This document shows positions 26,058 through 35,062 of a stretch of DNA of 64,000 bases, piece by piece; the first letter of the stretch is position 1; each line of letters begins with the position of its first letter. A program made the translations under genes and the position numbers. The stretch covers positions 1,860,001-1,924,000 of the forward strand of contig NZ_CP042218.1 of NCBI RefSeq assembly GCF_007795095.1. Direction: 5' to 3'. Under the pieces are notes generated by a model, which saw nothing but the letters and a program-made list of their open reading frames with translations, searched no databases and had not been told where the DNA came from. Origin of the DNA: Luteimonas granuli (GTDB lineage: Bacteria; Pseudomonadota; Gammaproteobacteria; Xanthomonadales; Xanthomonadaceae).

Positions 26058-28241
26058 ATGAAGACCCTCGCCATCGCCAGCCTCCTGCTCATGACCGCCA
26101 CCAGCCACGCCGCCACGCCGATCCCGCCCGACGCCGAAAAGCGCGCCCACGAGGTCCGGGCGCCGCATGGCGCCGTGCGCCAGGACGAGTACTACTGGCT
26201 GCGCGACGACACCCGCGAGGACAGGGCGGTGCTCGCCTACCTCGAAGCGGAGAACGCGTACGTCGACCAGGTGATGGCGCCTCTCAAGCCGCTGGAGGAC
26301 GCGCTGTACGACGAATTCGTGGGCCGCATCAAGCAGGACGACGCCAGCGTCCCCTTCCGCGAGCGTGGCTGGTGGTACTACCAGCGCTACGAGACCGGCA
26401 AGGACTATCCCGTGCACGCGCGCCGCAAGGATGTCGAGGGCCTGGGCGCCGCGGAGATCATGCGCCTCAACGAGGCCGGCGATTTCGCCTCCGAGCAGGT
26501 GCTGCTCGATGTCAACGCCATGGCCGAGGGCAAGGAATACTTCAGCGTCGGCGTCTACGAGGTAAGCCCGGACAACCGCATCCTGGCCTGGGCCGACGAC
26601 AGCATCGGCCGGCGGCAGTACACCATCCGCTTCCGCAACCTCGAGACCGGCGAGGTCTATCCGGAAAGCATCCCCGGCCTGTCCGCGGACATGGTCTGGG
26701 CCGACGACAACCGCACGCTGTTCTACGTCGAGAACGACCCGGACACCCTGCTCACGGTCCGGGTGAAGAAGCACGTGCTCGGCACCCCGGTGGCCGACGA
26801 TGAACTCGTCTACGAGGAAGAGGACGACAGCTTCTACATGGGGCTGGACCGCACCCGCGACGACCGCTTCCTCTGCATCGGCGTCGAAAGCACGGTGTCC
26901 AGCGAACTGCGCTGCGCGCCGGCCGCGGACCCGCGCGAGTTCACCGTGCTCTCGGCTCGCGAACGCGACGTCGAGTACGACGCCGACCATTTCGACGGCC
27001 GCTGGGTGATCCTCACCAACGCCCCGGACGCGCAGGGCAACAAGGCGCCGAACTACCGCCTGGCCACGGCACCCACCACCGCCACCTCGCGGGCGGAGTG
27101 GAAGGAGTGGATCCCGCACCGCGACGACGTGCTGCTGGAAGGCTTCGAACTGTTCGACGGCTTCACCGCCCTGGCCGAGCGCTCCAACGCGCTCGAGCGC
27201 ATCCGCCTGCTCAAGGCCGACGGCGAGGAGTACGTGGCCGCCGACGAACCTGCGTACTCGATGGGCCTTTCGGTCAACGCCGAGCCCGGCACGCAGTGGC
27301 TGCGCTACGGCTACACCTCGATGACCACCCCGGCCACCACCTACGAACTCAACGTGGCCACCGGCGAGCGCAGGCTGCTCAAGCAGCAGCCGGTGATCGG
27401 CTACGACCCGTCGAAGTACGCCACCGAGCGCAGCTGGGCCACGGCCCGCGACGGAACCCGCATCCCGGTGTCGCTGGTCTACCGCAAGGGCCTGGCGAAG
27501 GACGGCACCGCACCGCTGCTGCAGTACGCCTACGGCAGCTACGGCATGTCGATGGACCCCGGCTACAGCCTGACCACCACCAGCCTGCTCGACCGCGGCA
27601 TGGTCTACGCCATCGCCCACGTCCGCGGCGGCCAGGAAATGGGCCGCAGGTGGTACGACGACGGCAAGCTGCAGAACAAGATCAACACCTTCACCGACTT
27701 CATCGACGTCACCGACCACCTGGTGGCCGAGGGCTGGGCGGCGAAGGGCCGCGTGGCGGCCTATGGCGGCAGCGCCGGCGGCCTGCTGATGGGCGCGATC
27801 GCGAACATGGCGCCGGAGAAGTACCGCGTGATCCTGTCGCAGGTGCCGTTCGTGGACGTGGTCACCACCATGCTCGACGCGACCATCCCGCTGACCACCA
27901 ACGAGTACGACGAATGGGGCAACCCGGAGCGCAGGGCCGACTACGACTACATCGTGCGCTACTCGCCCTACGACAACCTGGAGGCGAAGGCCTATCCGGC
28001 GATGTTCATCGGCACCGGCCTCTGGGACTCGCAGGTGCAGTACTGGGAGCCCGCCAAGTACGTGGCGCGGCTGCGCGACCTGGACTCCTCCGACGCGCCG
28101 GTGCTGTTCCGCACCAACATGGACGCCGGCCACGGCGGCAAGTCGGGGCGCTTCCGCCGCTACCGGGAGCTGGCTGAGATGTATGCGTTCATGCTCGACC
28201 AGCTGGGCGTGAGGCCGGAGGTCCCGGCCCGGGCCCCGTAG
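26058..28241 (+). CDS. ptrB: Oligopeptidase B-like serine peptidase (S9A), exported
   Basis: A 727-residue member of the oligopeptidase B branch, which cleaves peptides after Arg or Lys. ATG 26058 begins a clear signal peptide (MKTLAIASLLLMTATSHA), so it should be periplasmic, unlike E. coli PtrB. The N-terminal segment has YYWLRDD, the propeller spans about 90-440, and the catalytic residues are Ser572 in YGGSAGGLLMGA, Asp657 in GLWDSQVQYWEP and His692 in DAGHGGKSGR. DYIVRYSPYDN is typical of this branch. It starts 58 bases after the first S9 peptidase stop, with a hairpin between. Confidence 0.92.
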   Translation: MKTLAIASLLLMTATSHAATPIPPDAEKRAHEVRAPHGAVRQDEYYWLRDDTREDRAVLAYLEAENAYVDQVMAPLKPLEDALYDEFVGRIKQDDASVPFRERGWWYYQRYETGKDYPVHARRKDVEGLGAAEIMRLNEAGDFASEQVLLDVNAMAEGKEYFSVGVYEVSPDNRILAWADDSIGRRQYTIRFRNLETGEVYPESIPGLSADMVWADDNRTLFYVENDPDTLLTVRVKKHVLGTPVADDELVYEEEDDSFYMGLDRTRDDRFLCIGVESTVSSELRCAPAADPREFTVLSARERDVEYDADHFDGRWVILTNAPDAQGNKAPNYRLATAPTTATSRAEWKEWIPHRDDVLLEGFELFDGFTALAERSNALERIRLLKADGEEYVAADEPAYSMGLSVNAEPGTQWLRYGYTSMTTPATTYELNVATGERRLLKQQPVIGYDPSKYATERSWATARDGTRIPVSLVYRKGLAKDGTAPLLQYAYGSYGMSMDPGYSLTTTSLLDRGMVYAIAHVRGGQEMGRRWYDDGKLQNKINTFTDFIDVTDHLVAEGWAAKGRVAAYGGSAGGLLMGAIANMAPEKYRVILSQVPFVDVVTTMLDATIPLTTNEYDEWGNPERRADYDYIVRYSPYDNLEAKAYPAMFIGTGLWDSQVQYWEPAKYVARLRDLDSSDAPVLFRTNMDAGHGGKSGRFRRYRELAEMYAFMLDQLGVRPEVPARAP

Positions 28242-28251
28242 GAGCACGTCA

Positions 28252-28671
28252 ATGCCGCCCCGGATCGCGTCGCCCGGCGCGCGTCGCAGGCGCTTCCGCT
28301 GGGCGTGGTGGCTGCTGGCCTATGCCGCGCTTGGCCTCGGCCTGCTCGGCGTGGTGGTGCCGGGGTTGCCCACGGTGCCTTTCATCCTGCTCTCGGCCTG
28401 GGCCGCGGCGCAGGGATCCGAGAGATTGCACCGCTGGCTGCTGGCGCACCCGGAGTTCGGGGTGATGATCCGCGACTGGCATGACCACGGCGCCATCACC
28501 CGGCGCTCGAAGTGGCTGGCGACCGGCGCGATGGCGGCCTCGTCCGCGATCCTGCTCGCCTTCGCCTGGCTGACCGGCTACGGACGCTGGTGGGCGGTGG
28601 CGCTGCCGATCGCGTGCATGGTGGCGGTCGATGTCTGGCTGTGGATGCGGCCGGAACCACCGCCGCGCTAG
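28252..28671 (+). CDS. DUF454 (YbaN-like) small membrane protein
   Basis: A 139-residue inner-membrane protein with the DUF454 signature: LGLLGVVVPGLPTVPFILLSAW, a first hairpin of helices, the cytoplasmic segment WLLAHPEFGVMIRDWHDHGAI, then two helices and VWLWMRPE. The biochemical role of this family is unknown. It has a Shine-Dalgarno-like TAGGAG overlapping the stop of the upstream peptidase gene, which suggests co-transcription. Confidence 0.9.
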   Translation: MPPRIASPGARRRRFRWAWWLLAYAALGLGLLGVVVPGLPTVPFILLSAWAAAQGSERLHRWLLAHPEFGVMIRDWHDHGAITRRSKWLATGAMAASSAILLAFAWLTGYGRWWAVALPIACMVAVDVWLWMRPEPPPR

Positions 28672-28680
28672 ACTGCGGAC
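28669..28680 (+). promoter_or_regulatory. -10 box of lptM, predicted leaderless start
   Basis: TAGACT at 28669-28674 overlaps the DUF454 stop codon, and the lptM ATG follows after six bases (28681). This predicts transcription from the first base of the start codon. The -35 region is not convincing. Confidence 0.4.
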
Positions 28681-28932
28681 ATGAACCTCCGCGCCCTGCT
28701 GCCCCTCGCCCTGCTGTCCTCCGCGCTCGCGCTGTCCGCCTGCGGCAACAAGGGCCCGCTGCTCCCGCCGCCCGCGCCGGAAGACGACGAGTTGCCGGTC
28801 GGGCCGGCCGAGCGCGGCGACGCCGAAGACCTGGACGATGCAACCCTCCAGGAGATCGAGGAAGGCGTGGATGGCGAAGGCGACGACCCGGCGCCGCCGG
28901 TCACCGGCGATGACGGTGATGACGACGCCTGA
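28681..28932 (+). CDS. lptM: LPS translocon maturation chaperone LptM
   Basis: An 83-residue lipoprotein (formerly YifL) with signal peptide and the diagnostic N-terminus of the mature form, [11 protein letters not shown] (lipobox LSAC, Cys21). LptM helps LptD form its correct disulfides in the outer-membrane LPS exporter. The rest is acidic, Asp/Glu-rich, longer than E. coli LptM (67 residues). The order lptM-dapF-DUF484-xerC matches the E. coli and Pseudomonas arrangement. dapF starts 14 bases before this gene ends, implying coupled translation. Confidence 0.9.
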   Translation: MNLRALLPLALLSSALALSACGNKGPLLPPPAPEDDELPVGPAERGDAEDLDDATLQEIEEGVDGEGDDPAPPVTGDDGDDDA

Positions 28933-29788
28933 TCCGACGCCCCCCGGCGCACCGGCCGGGCTGCGCTTCAGCAAGATGCACGGCGCCGGCAACGACTTCG
29001 TGGTGCTCGACCTGCGCGACGGCCGTCCGCCTCCCGGCGCCGCCCAGTGCCGCCTGCTGGCCGACCGCCATCGCGGCGTGGGCTGCGACCAGGTCCTGAC
29101 CATCTCTACGCCGCGCAGTGCGGAGGCGGTCGCCTCCTATGGCATCTGGAACGCCGACGGCTCGCCCTCGCAGCAGTGCGGCAACGGCGCACGCTGCGTG
29201 GCCGCGTGGCTGGTGCGCGACGGCTCCGCATCCGGCAGCTTCGTGCTCGACAGCCCGGTGGCCAGCCACCGCGTGCGTGCGCTCGACGATGGCGGCTTCG
29301 AGGTCGCGATGGGGGTGCCGGCATTCGCGCCGGCGGAGATCCCGCTGGCCGGTTTCGACGCCGAGTCCGAGGGCTATGCGATCGAGGCCGGCGACGGCAC
29401 CCTGCACGTGGGCGCGGTCTCCATGGGCAATCCCCACGCCGTGCTCGAGGTCGGGGACGTGGACGCCGCGCCGGTCTCCGAGGTCGGTCCGGCGCTGCAG
29501 CGGCACGCCGCTTTTCCGCGGCAGTGCAACGTCGGCTTCGCCCAGGTGCTGGACCGTCGCCGCATCCGCCTGCGCGTGTACGAACGCGGCGTCGGCGAGA
29601 CCCTGGCCTGTGGCAGCGGCGCCTGCGCCGCGGTCGCCGTGCTGGCCCGGCGCGGCCGGGTGGACGCGGCCGCGGGCGTGGACGTCGAACTGCCCGGCGG
29701 CACGCTGCGCATCCATCATGACGCCGACGGCGGCATCCGCATGGCGGGACCGGCGGCGTTCGTCTTTGAAGGGGAATTCAACGCATGA
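28919..29788 (+). CDS. dapF: Diaminopimelate epimerase
   Basis: A 289-residue cytoplasmic, cofactor-free enzyme converting LL- to meso-diaminopimelate for lysine and peptidoglycan. Two catalytic cysteines are present: Cys87 in QQCGNGARC and Cys231 in [12 protein letters not shown]. The opening [15 protein letters not shown] and the GNPH motif are family hallmarks. A short N-terminal extension ([14 protein letters not shown]) precedes the usual start, and ATG 28910 is an alternative. The C-terminus overlaps the next ATG (ATGA). Confidence 0.97.
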   Translation: MTTPDPTPPGAPAGLRFSKMHGAGNDFVVLDLRDGRPPPGAAQCRLLADRHRGVGCDQVLTISTPRSAEAVASYGIWNADGSPSQQCGNGARCVAAWLVRDGSASGSFVLDSPVASHRVRALDDGGFEVAMGVPAFAPAEIPLAGFDAESEGYAIEAGDGTLHVGAVSMGNPHAVLEVGDVDAAPVSEVGPALQRHAAFPRQCNVGFAQVLDRRRIRLRVYERGVGETLACGSGACAAVAVLARRGRVDAAAGVDVELPGGTLRIHHDADGGIRMAGPAAFVFEGEFNA

Positions 29789-30459
29789 CCGACATCGTGG
29801 AAAAGATCGGCGCCCATGAGGTCGCGGCCTGGCTGCGGCGCCACCCGAAGTTCCTGCAGCAGTTCCCGGACCTGGCCATCAGCATGGTGGTGCCGCGCGA
29901 GGACGGCCCGGCGGCGTCGCTGGCCAGCTATCAGCTCGAAGTGCTGCGCGACAAGAACCGCGAGCTCTCGCGCCGCCTGCAGGACCTGTACACGGTGTCG
30001 CAGGAGAACGAGCGCCTGGCCGTGCGCACCCACCAGCTGACGCTGGCGCTGATGCGCCCCCGCAGCGCCGCCGGCGTGGTGCGCGCGATGGTCGCGACCC
30101 TGGCGGAGGACTTCAACGGCGACCTGGTGCGCGTGGTGCTGTTCGACTCCGTGCCGGGCCTCGGCGAGGAGGAATGGCTGCAGGTCATCGCCCGCGAGGA
30201 TCGCCGGCTGCAGCCCTTCGTCGACAGCATCCGCGATGGCGAACCGCTGTGCGGCCGCCTGCATCCCGACAAGCAGGCGCTGCTGTATGCCGCGCGCGTC
30301 GACGAGGTCGCCTCCACGGCGCTGCTGCCGGTCGAGGGCCTGGGCCTGGTCGCGGTCGGCAGCCGCGACCCGAACCGCTTCTATCCCGGCATGGGCACGC
30401 TGTTCCTGCGCATGATGGGCGAGGCCTTCGCGGTGGCGCTGCTGCGCCATCGCGACTGA
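29785..30459 (+). CDS. DUF484 family protein (GAF-like)
   Basis: A 224-residue protein of the DUF484/YigA family, always found between dapF and xerC in gammaproteobacteria. It begins [20 protein letters not shown], the family N-terminal helix. A coiled-coil segment (about residues 45-80, [20 protein letters not shown]) follows, then a GAF-like domain to the end. Its function is unknown, and links to XerC or chromosome-dimer resolution are inferred from conserved synteny. The ATG overlaps the dapF stop by 4 bases. Confidence 0.93.
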   Translation: MTDIVEKIGAHEVAAWLRRHPKFLQQFPDLAISMVVPREDGPAASLASYQLEVLRDKNRELSRRLQDLYTVSQENERLAVRTHQLTLALMRPRSAAGVVRAMVATLAEDFNGDLVRVVLFDSVPGLGEEEWLQVIAREDRRLQPFVDSIRDGEPLCGRLHPDKQALLYAARVDEVASTALLPVEGLGLVAVGSRDPNRFYPGMGTLFLRMMGEAFAVALLRHRD

Positions 30460-30490
30460 GCGGCGCAGGCCGCGGCGGGGACGGCGCACG

Positions 30491-31441
30491 GTGACGACGG
30501 TCGATGCACGGCGCGCCGCCGCCGCGGGGCCGCATCCTGCAGTCGACGGGTACCTGGCGCATCTCGAGGTCGAGCGCCGCATGTCGGCGCACACGCTCGA
30601 CGCCTATCGCCGCGACCTCGATGCCCTGGCGGCCTGGGCGGCGGCGCAGGGCCAGGGTGACCTGTTGGCGCTCGACGGCGCCGCCATCCGGGCCTTCGTC
30701 GCCGCCGAACACCGCCGCGGGCTGTCCCCCAAGAGCCTGCAACGCCGGCTTTCGGGCTGCCGCAGCTTCTACCAGTGGCTGCTGAAGCATGGCCGCGTCA
30801 GGGCCAATCCCGCCACCGGCGTGCGCGCGCCGCGTGCGCCGCGCAGGCTGCCGCAAGTGCTGGACGTGGACGAGGCCGTGGCGCTGGTGGAAGTGCCGAC
30901 CGATGCTCCGCTGGGCCTGCGCGACCGCGCGCTGCTGGAGCTGTTCTATTCATCCGGCCTGCGATTGTCCGAACTGCGCATGCTGCGCTGGCGCGACCTG
31001 GACCTGGAGCAGGGCCTGGTGACCGTGCTCGGCAAGGGCAGCCGGCAGCGCACCGTGCCCGTGGGTTCGCATGCCTGCCGGGCGCTGTCCGACTGGCGCG
31101 CCGAAAGCGTCGGAGCCGCCACGGGCCAGCCACCCGGGCCCGACGCGGCCGTATTCCCCGGCCGCGGCGGCGCGCCGATCAGCGCCCGCGCCATCCAGCT
31201 TCGGCTGCGCGCGCTGGGGCAGCGCCAGGGGCTGTTCAAGCACGTGCACCCGCACCTGCTGCGGCATTCGTTCGCCAGCCACGTGCTGGAGTCGTCGGGC
31301 GACCTGCGCGGCGTGCAGGAACTGCTGGGGCACGCCGACATCGCCACCACCCAGATCTACACCCACCTGGACTTCCAGCATCTGGCGAAGGTCTACGACG
31401 AGGCGCATCCGCGGGCGAAGCGGCGCAAGGGCAGCGGCTGA
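30491..31441 (+). CDS. xerC: Tyrosine recombinase XerC
   Basis: A 316-residue site-specific recombinase that acts with XerD at dif to resolve chromosome dimers. The N-terminal SAM-like core-binding domain (residues 15-105) contains MSAHTLDAYRRDLDAL. The catalytic domain carries Arg in SSGLRLSELRML, Lys in VLGKGSRQR, HxxR in HLLRHSFASH, His in LLGHADIATT and the nucleophile Tyr in QIYTHLDF. The GTG at 30491 is used because the N-terminus then matches the family. It ends the lptM-dapF-DUF484-xerC block, and a hairpin begins at its stop codon. Confidence 0.95.
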   Translation: MTTVDARRAAAAGPHPAVDGYLAHLEVERRMSAHTLDAYRRDLDALAAWAAAQGQGDLLALDGAAIRAFVAAEHRRGLSPKSLQRRLSGCRSFYQWLLKHGRVRANPATGVRAPRAPRRLPQVLDVDEAVALVEVPTDAPLGLRDRALLELFYSSGLRLSELRMLRWRDLDLEQGLVTVLGKGSRQRTVPVGSHACRALSDWRAESVGAATGQPPGPDAAVFPGRGGAPISARAIQLRLRALGQRQGLFKHVHPHLLRHSFASHVLESSGDLRGVQELLGHADIATTQIYTHLDFQHLAKVYDEAHPRAKRRKGSG

Positions 31442-31473
31442 GGATCCGGAGCGCGCACTCCGTGTCCGGATCC
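31442..31473 (+). terminator. Inverted repeat just after xerC
   Basis: GGATCCGGA (31442-31450) and TCCGGATCC (31465-31473) form a perfect 9-base stem around a 14-base loop, starting right after the xerC stop. No T-run follows, so termination strength is uncertain. Confidence 0.35.
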
Positions 31474-31530
31474 GGCGAGTATCCGCTGGCCTGGTGCCGC
31501 AGGCTCCGTCTTCCCCCAGGAGCCCCGCCC

Positions 31531-31998
31531 ATGGCCTTCCGACTGAGTGGCATCGACCCCGCACCCTTCCGCGCCCTGTTCGACCTCGACGACGACGCCC
31601 TGTCGCGGCTCGGGGCCAGGCGCTGCATCGCCGACCGCGACTTCGGCTATCCCTGCCGGGTCTCGCTCGAGGATGCGCAGCCCGGGGCGGAACTCCTGCT
31701 CCTGCCCTACCGGCACCAGCCCGCGGACTCGCCATACCGCGCCTCCGGCCCGGTCTTCGTCCGCCGCGACGCGACGCCGCGGGTCCTGGCGCCGGGCGTG
31801 GTGCCGCCGTATGTCACCCGGCGCCTGATGTCGCTGCGCGCGTATGACGCCGCGCACATGATGGTGGACGCGACGGTGTGCGAGGGCGACGAGGTCGCGG
31901 CCGGGCTCGGGCGCATGTTCGACGACGGCGCGGTGGCCTACGTCCATCTGCACAACGCACGCCGCGGCTGCTTCTCCTGCGTCGCGCACAGGGCCTGA
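31531..31998 (+). CDS. DUF1203 family protein
   Basis: A 155-residue cytoplasmic protein of the DUF1203 family, starting [19 protein letters not shown] with CAGGAG 12-17 bases upstream. Typical family features are [21 protein letters not shown], the [12 protein letters not shown] segment and the C-terminal [14 protein letters not shown]. The function of the family is unknown. Conserved Cys and His residues hint at metal binding, which is only a guess. It lies between xerC and the hslVU promoter and is probably a single-gene unit. Confidence 0.85.
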   Translation: MAFRLSGIDPAPFRALFDLDDDALSRLGARRCIADRDFGYPCRVSLEDAQPGAELLLLPYRHQPADSPYRASGPVFVRRDATPRVLAPGVVPPYVTRRLMSLRAYDAAHMMVDATVCEGDEVAAGLGRMFDDGAVAYVHLHNARRGCFSCVAHRA

Positions 31999-32053
31999 GC
32001 CCCATCGGCGCGCCTCCCCCCCTTGGGGCCGGCCGTCTGGAACCCCGGAAGAA

Positions 32054-32082
32054 CTTGATGGCGCCGGTTCCCGGCCCCATCT
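32054..32082 (+). promoter_or_regulatory. Heat-shock (sigma-32) promoter of hslVU
   Basis: CTTGATG at 32054-32060 and CCCCATCT at 32075-32082 are separated by 14 bases. This fits the RpoH consensus CTTGAAA-N13-17-CCCCATNT with one or two mismatches in the -35 box. Transcription would start about 32089, roughly 20 bases before the hslV ATG. hslVU is a known RpoH target in other gammaproteobacteria. Confidence 0.82.
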
Positions 32083-32107
32083 GGAAGTTTCAGCCTCCGG
32101 AGGCCGC

Positions 32108-32659
32108 ATGGACCCCAGCCAGAACCCCCACGTCTTTCACGCCACCACCATCGTTTCGGTGCGCCGCGAGGGCCGCGTCGCCATCGCCGGCGACGGCCAG
32201 GTGACCCTCGGCAACACGGTGATGAAGGCCAATGCGCGCAAGGTGCGCCGCCTCGGCAAGGACGGCCGGATCCTGGCCGGATTCGCCGGCGCCGCCGCCG
32301 ACGCCTTCACCCTGTTCGAACTGTTCGAGTCCAAGCTCGAGAAGCACGGCCAGCTCACGCGTGCGGCGGTGGAGCTCGCCAAGGACTGGCGCACCGAGCG
32401 CCGCTCTGGAAAGCTCGAGGCCCTCCTCGCCGTCGCCGACAGCGACACCTCGCTGATCATCAGCGGCACCGGCGACGTGATCGAGCCCGAGGACGGCCTG
32501 GTCGCGATCGGTTCAGGAGGCCCGTTTGCGCTGTCCGCGGCGCGCGCGCTGCTCGCGCACACATCGCTGGATGCGCGTTCGGTCGCCGTCGAGGCGCTGA
32601 ACATCGCCGGCGACATCTGCATCTATACCAACCGCAACGTCGTGGTCGAGGAGCTGTGA
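32108..32659 (+). CDS. hslV: ATP-dependent protease proteolytic subunit HslV
   Basis: A 183-residue threonine peptidase that forms the double-hexamer chamber of the HslVU (ClpYQ) protease. The mature nucleophile is Thr13 in [10 protein letters not shown], so a 12-residue N-terminal piece ([12 protein letters not shown]) must be removed; E. coli HslV only loses Met. Other signatures are [31 protein letters not shown] and the [14 protein letters not shown] metal/turn region. It is followed 2 bases later by hslU and preceded by a heat-shock promoter. Confidence 0.97.
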   Translation: MDPSQNPHVFHATTIVSVRREGRVAIAGDGQVTLGNTVMKANARKVRRLGKDGRILAGFAGAAADAFTLFELFESKLEKHGQLTRAAVELAKDWRTERRSGKLEALLAVADSDTSLIISGTGDVIEPEDGLVAIGSGGPFALSAARALLAHTSLDARSVAVEALNIAGDICIYTNRNVVVEEL

Positions 32660-32661
32660 GC

Positions 32662-34053
32662 ATGAAACCCGACACCTCCCACGCCACCATGACCCCGCGC
32701 GAGATCGTGCAGGAGCTCGACCGCCACATCGTCGGCCAGCAGGAGGCCAAGCGCGCGGTCGCGATCGCGCTGCGCAACCGCTGGCGCCGCGCCCAGCTCG
32801 GCGACGAACTGCGCAACGAGGTCATGCCCAAGAATATCCTGATGATCGGGCCGACCGGCGTCGGCAAGACCGAGATCGCGAGGCGCCTGGCGACGCTCGC
32901 CAACGCCCCGTTCGTGAAGGTCGAGGCCACGCGCTTCACCGAGGTCGGCTACGTCGGCAAGGACGTCGAGCAGATCATCCGCGACCTCGCCGACACCGCG
33001 GTCAAGCTCTACCGCGAGCAGGCCAAGCAGAAGATGCGCACCCAGGCCGAGGAGCGCGCCGAGGAGCGGATCCTCGATGCCCTGCTGCCCAGGCGGGAAT
33101 CGCAGTCGCCGGGCTTCGGCTTCGGCGCCGCACCGCAGGGCAGCACCACCGTCGACATCGGCGCCGAGCCGTCCTCGCGCGAGTCCGAGACCCGCCAGAA
33201 GCTGCGCCGCCAGCTGCGCGCGGGCGAACTCGACCAGCGCGAGATCGAGCTCGACCTGTCCATGGGCGGCGGCGTCGACATCATGACTCCGCCGGGCATG
33301 GAGGAGATGGGCCAGCAGCTGCGGCAGATGTTCGCCAACCTCGGCAGCGGCCGCACCCAGAAGCGCAGCATGGCCATCCGTGCCGCGCGCCCGCTGCTGG
33401 TCGAGGAGGAGGCCGGCAAGCTGATCAACGAGGACGAGGTGCGCGCCGCCGCGATCGAGGCCTGCGAGCAGCACGGCATCGTCTTCATCGACGAGATCGA
33501 CAAGGTCGCCAGGCGCAGCGAGGGCGTGGGCGCCGACGTCAGCCGCGAGGGCGTGCAGCGCGACCTGCTGCCGCTGGTCGAAGGCTCGACGGTCAGCACC
33601 AAGTACGGGCCGGTGAAGACCGACCACATCCTGTTCATCGCCTCCGGCGCCTTCCACCTTGCCAAGCCCAGCGACCTGATCCCGGAGATGCAGGGCCGGT
33701 TCCCGATCCGCGTCGAGCTGTCGGCGCTGTCGAAGGACGACTTCGTGCGCATCCTCACCGAGCCGAAGGCCGCGCTGACGAAACAGTACGTGGAGCTGAT
33801 GAAGACCGAGGGCCTGGAGCTCGAGTTCGGCGCCGACGCGATCGAGCGCCTCGCCGAGATCGCCGCCGAGGTCAACGAGCGCCAGGAGAACATCGGCGCG
33901 CGCCGCCTGCACACGGTGCTCGAGCGCCTGCTCGACAGCCTGAGCTTCGAGGCGCCGGACCGCGGCGGCGCCGTGCGCATCGACCGCGCCTATGTCGAGG
34001 GTCAGCTGGGCGGGCTGGTGCAGGACCAGGACCTGAGCCGCTACATCCTCTGA
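32662..34053 (+). CDS. hslU: ATP-dependent protease ATPase subunit HslU
   Basis: A 463-residue AAA+ unfoldase of HslVU. Walker A is [12 protein letters not shown] near residue 60, and Walker B is [13 protein letters not shown] near residue 277. The intermediate domain (about 110-240) and the C-terminal sensor-2 region with [13 protein letters not shown] are present. The protein ends SRYIL, the conserved tail that inserts into HslV. ATG 32662 is favoured because GAGGAG at 32648-32653 is 8 bases upstream; a GTG at 32656 is too close to it. Length is typical (E. coli 443). Confidence 0.97.
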   Translation: MKPDTSHATMTPREIVQELDRHIVGQQEAKRAVAIALRNRWRRAQLGDELRNEVMPKNILMIGPTGVGKTEIARRLATLANAPFVKVEATRFTEVGYVGKDVEQIIRDLADTAVKLYREQAKQKMRTQAEERAEERILDALLPRRESQSPGFGFGAAPQGSTTVDIGAEPSSRESETRQKLRRQLRAGELDQREIELDLSMGGGVDIMTPPGMEEMGQQLRQMFANLGSGRTQKRSMAIRAARPLLVEEEAGKLINEDEVRAAAIEACEQHGIVFIDEIDKVARRSEGVGADVSREGVQRDLLPLVEGSTVSTKYGPVKTDHILFIASGAFHLAKPSDLIPEMQGRFPIRVELSALSKDDFVRILTEPKAALTKQYVELMKTEGLELEFGADAIERLAEIAAEVNERQENIGARRLHTVLERLLDSLSFEAPDRGGAVRIDRAYVEGQLGGLVQDQDLSRYIL

Positions 34054-34157
34054 GCCGGCGAGACTGACGCGCGAATGAACCGCAGGCAGCGGCCTCGACG
34101 CGACCGGCCATAGGTGCGGACTAAGCTCGGTGGATCAACGCACACTGGAGATCCTCC

Positions 34158-34610
34158 ATGTCCAGGCATCCGCTGGTCGCCCGCCTCGTCCTTGTCCCGT
34201 TCGCCGCGCTGGCGCTCTTCGCCGTCGCGCTGCCGGCTTCGGCGCGCGACGTGTCCTGCCGCCTCGACTTCGACATGGCCGGCTGGTCCCTTCTTTACAA
34301 GACCGCGTCCGGCAGCGGCCGCGTGAGCTGCGACAACGGCCAGTCGATGGCGGTGAGCATCAAGGCCAGGGGCGGCGGGCTGAGCGTGGGCAAGTCCGAG
34401 ATCCGCGGTGGTCGCGGCGAGTTCTCCGCGGTGCGCGACATCCGTGAGGTGCTCGGCACCTACGCCAGCGCCGAGGCCCACGCCGGCGCGGTGAAGTCCA
34501 GCAAGGCCCAGGTGATGACCAAGGGCGAGGTGTCGCTGGCGCTGGCCGGCACCGGCGAGGGCTTCGACCTGGGCGTGGCGTTCGGAGCGTTCACGATCGA
34601 GGCGCGCTGA
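34158..34610 (+). CDS. Exported protein of unknown function
   Basis: A 150-residue protein with a cleavable signal peptide ending LPASARDV (about residue 29). The mature part is Gly/Ser/Ala-rich and predicted mostly beta: SCRLDFDMAGWSLLY, a VSCDNGQSM motif giving a possible disulfide with the earlier Cys, and repeated Gly-Lys turns. It ends FGAFTIEAR. No family recognised. A strong hairpin follows 17 bases after the stop, so it is probably a single-gene unit. Confidence 0.65.
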   Translation: MSRHPLVARLVLVPFAALALFAVALPASARDVSCRLDFDMAGWSLLYKTASGSGRVSCDNGQSMAVSIKARGGGLSVGKSEIRGGRGEFSAVRDIREVLGTYASAEAHAGAVKSSKAQVMTKGEVSLALAGTGEGFDLGVAFGAFTIEAR

Positions 34611-34626
34611 GGCGCGCGCGCCAGCT

Positions 34627-34974
34627 TCACCCCGGTCCGGGATCCGGACCGGGGTGGCGTCTGCAGTTGAATCCGAACCGCTTCGAAAGCGCGACCGTCG
34701 TCCCCCGGTCGAGTTCGGCGTCGAGCTTCTTCTGCGTCCACGCGAAGCGTCCTTCAACGCACAGCCCCTCGACGATCCGGCCGCCCAGCACGGTGAAGGG
34801 GGTCAGGAAGTACAGGCCGGTGAGTGCATCTCCGCGGAAGCCGGCCTCATAGCGGCCGTCGCCCAGCGTGGTGGCTACCGCGTCATCCCGGAAGCGGAGC
34901 ACCTTCGGCCTGTGGCTGCGCCTCACCAGCGGCTGCGGCTTCCGGGCAGGGGCGTCCTCGTCTCGGCCGGGCAT
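34627..34974 (-). CDS. Hypothetical protein
   Basis: A 115-residue open frame without signal peptide. The centre (VATTLGDGRYEAGFRGDALTG to LSKRFGFNCR) looks like ordered, beta-rich sequence. The N-terminus is polar and the last residues (HPGPDPGPG) are encoded by the terminator hairpin. It is divergent from the XRE regulator gene with an AT-rich palindrome between them, so it could be that regulator's target. No family recognised. The gene may be wrong at either end or spurious. Confidence 0.35.
   Translation of the reverse strand: MPGRDEDAPARKPQPLVRRSHRPKVLRFRDDAVATTLGDGRYEAGFRGDALTGLYFLTPFTVLGGRIVEGLCVEGRFAWTQKKLDAELDRGTTVALSKRFGFNCRRHPGPDPGPG
34628..34656. terminator. Strong bidirectional hairpin
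   Basis: A perfect 13-base stem (34628-34640 with 34644-34656, arms CACCCCGGTCCGG and CCGGACCGGGGTG) with a 3-base loop lies between two convergent frames. There is no clear T-run on the plus strand. It likely ends the exported-protein transcript and also forms the end of the minus-strand frame. Confidence 0.55.
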
Positions 34975-35008
34975 GGTGGGGCCGCAGCATGAAGTGAGAA
35001 TTGATCAT

Positions 35009-35035
35009 GGCATGAATCAATAATTGATTGATGCC
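35009..35035. promoter_or_regulatory. AT-rich palindrome, probable operator of XRE regulator
   Basis: A 27-base palindrome centred on A35022 has 13-base arms (GGCATGAATCAAT and ATTGATTGATGCC) with a single mismatch. A further half-site ATTGAT lies at 35000-35005. It sits 28 bases upstream of the XRE regulator start and 35 bases from the divergent frame. The AT content is far above the neighbourhood. The position suggests autoregulation. Confidence 0.6.
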
Positions 35036-35062
35036 ACCATCCGGCCGCCTACCGTCGCCCGG

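Noticed and set aside
31999..32053. C-run and G-run before hslV as a terminator of the DUF1203 gene
   Set aside because: The possible stem is only about four GC pairs with no regular loop or T-rich tail.
35024..35062. TTG at 35024 as start of the XRE regulator
   Set aside because: It would place coding sequence inside the palindrome and add 13 residues with no helix-turn-helix relevance; ATG 35063 gives the normal start.
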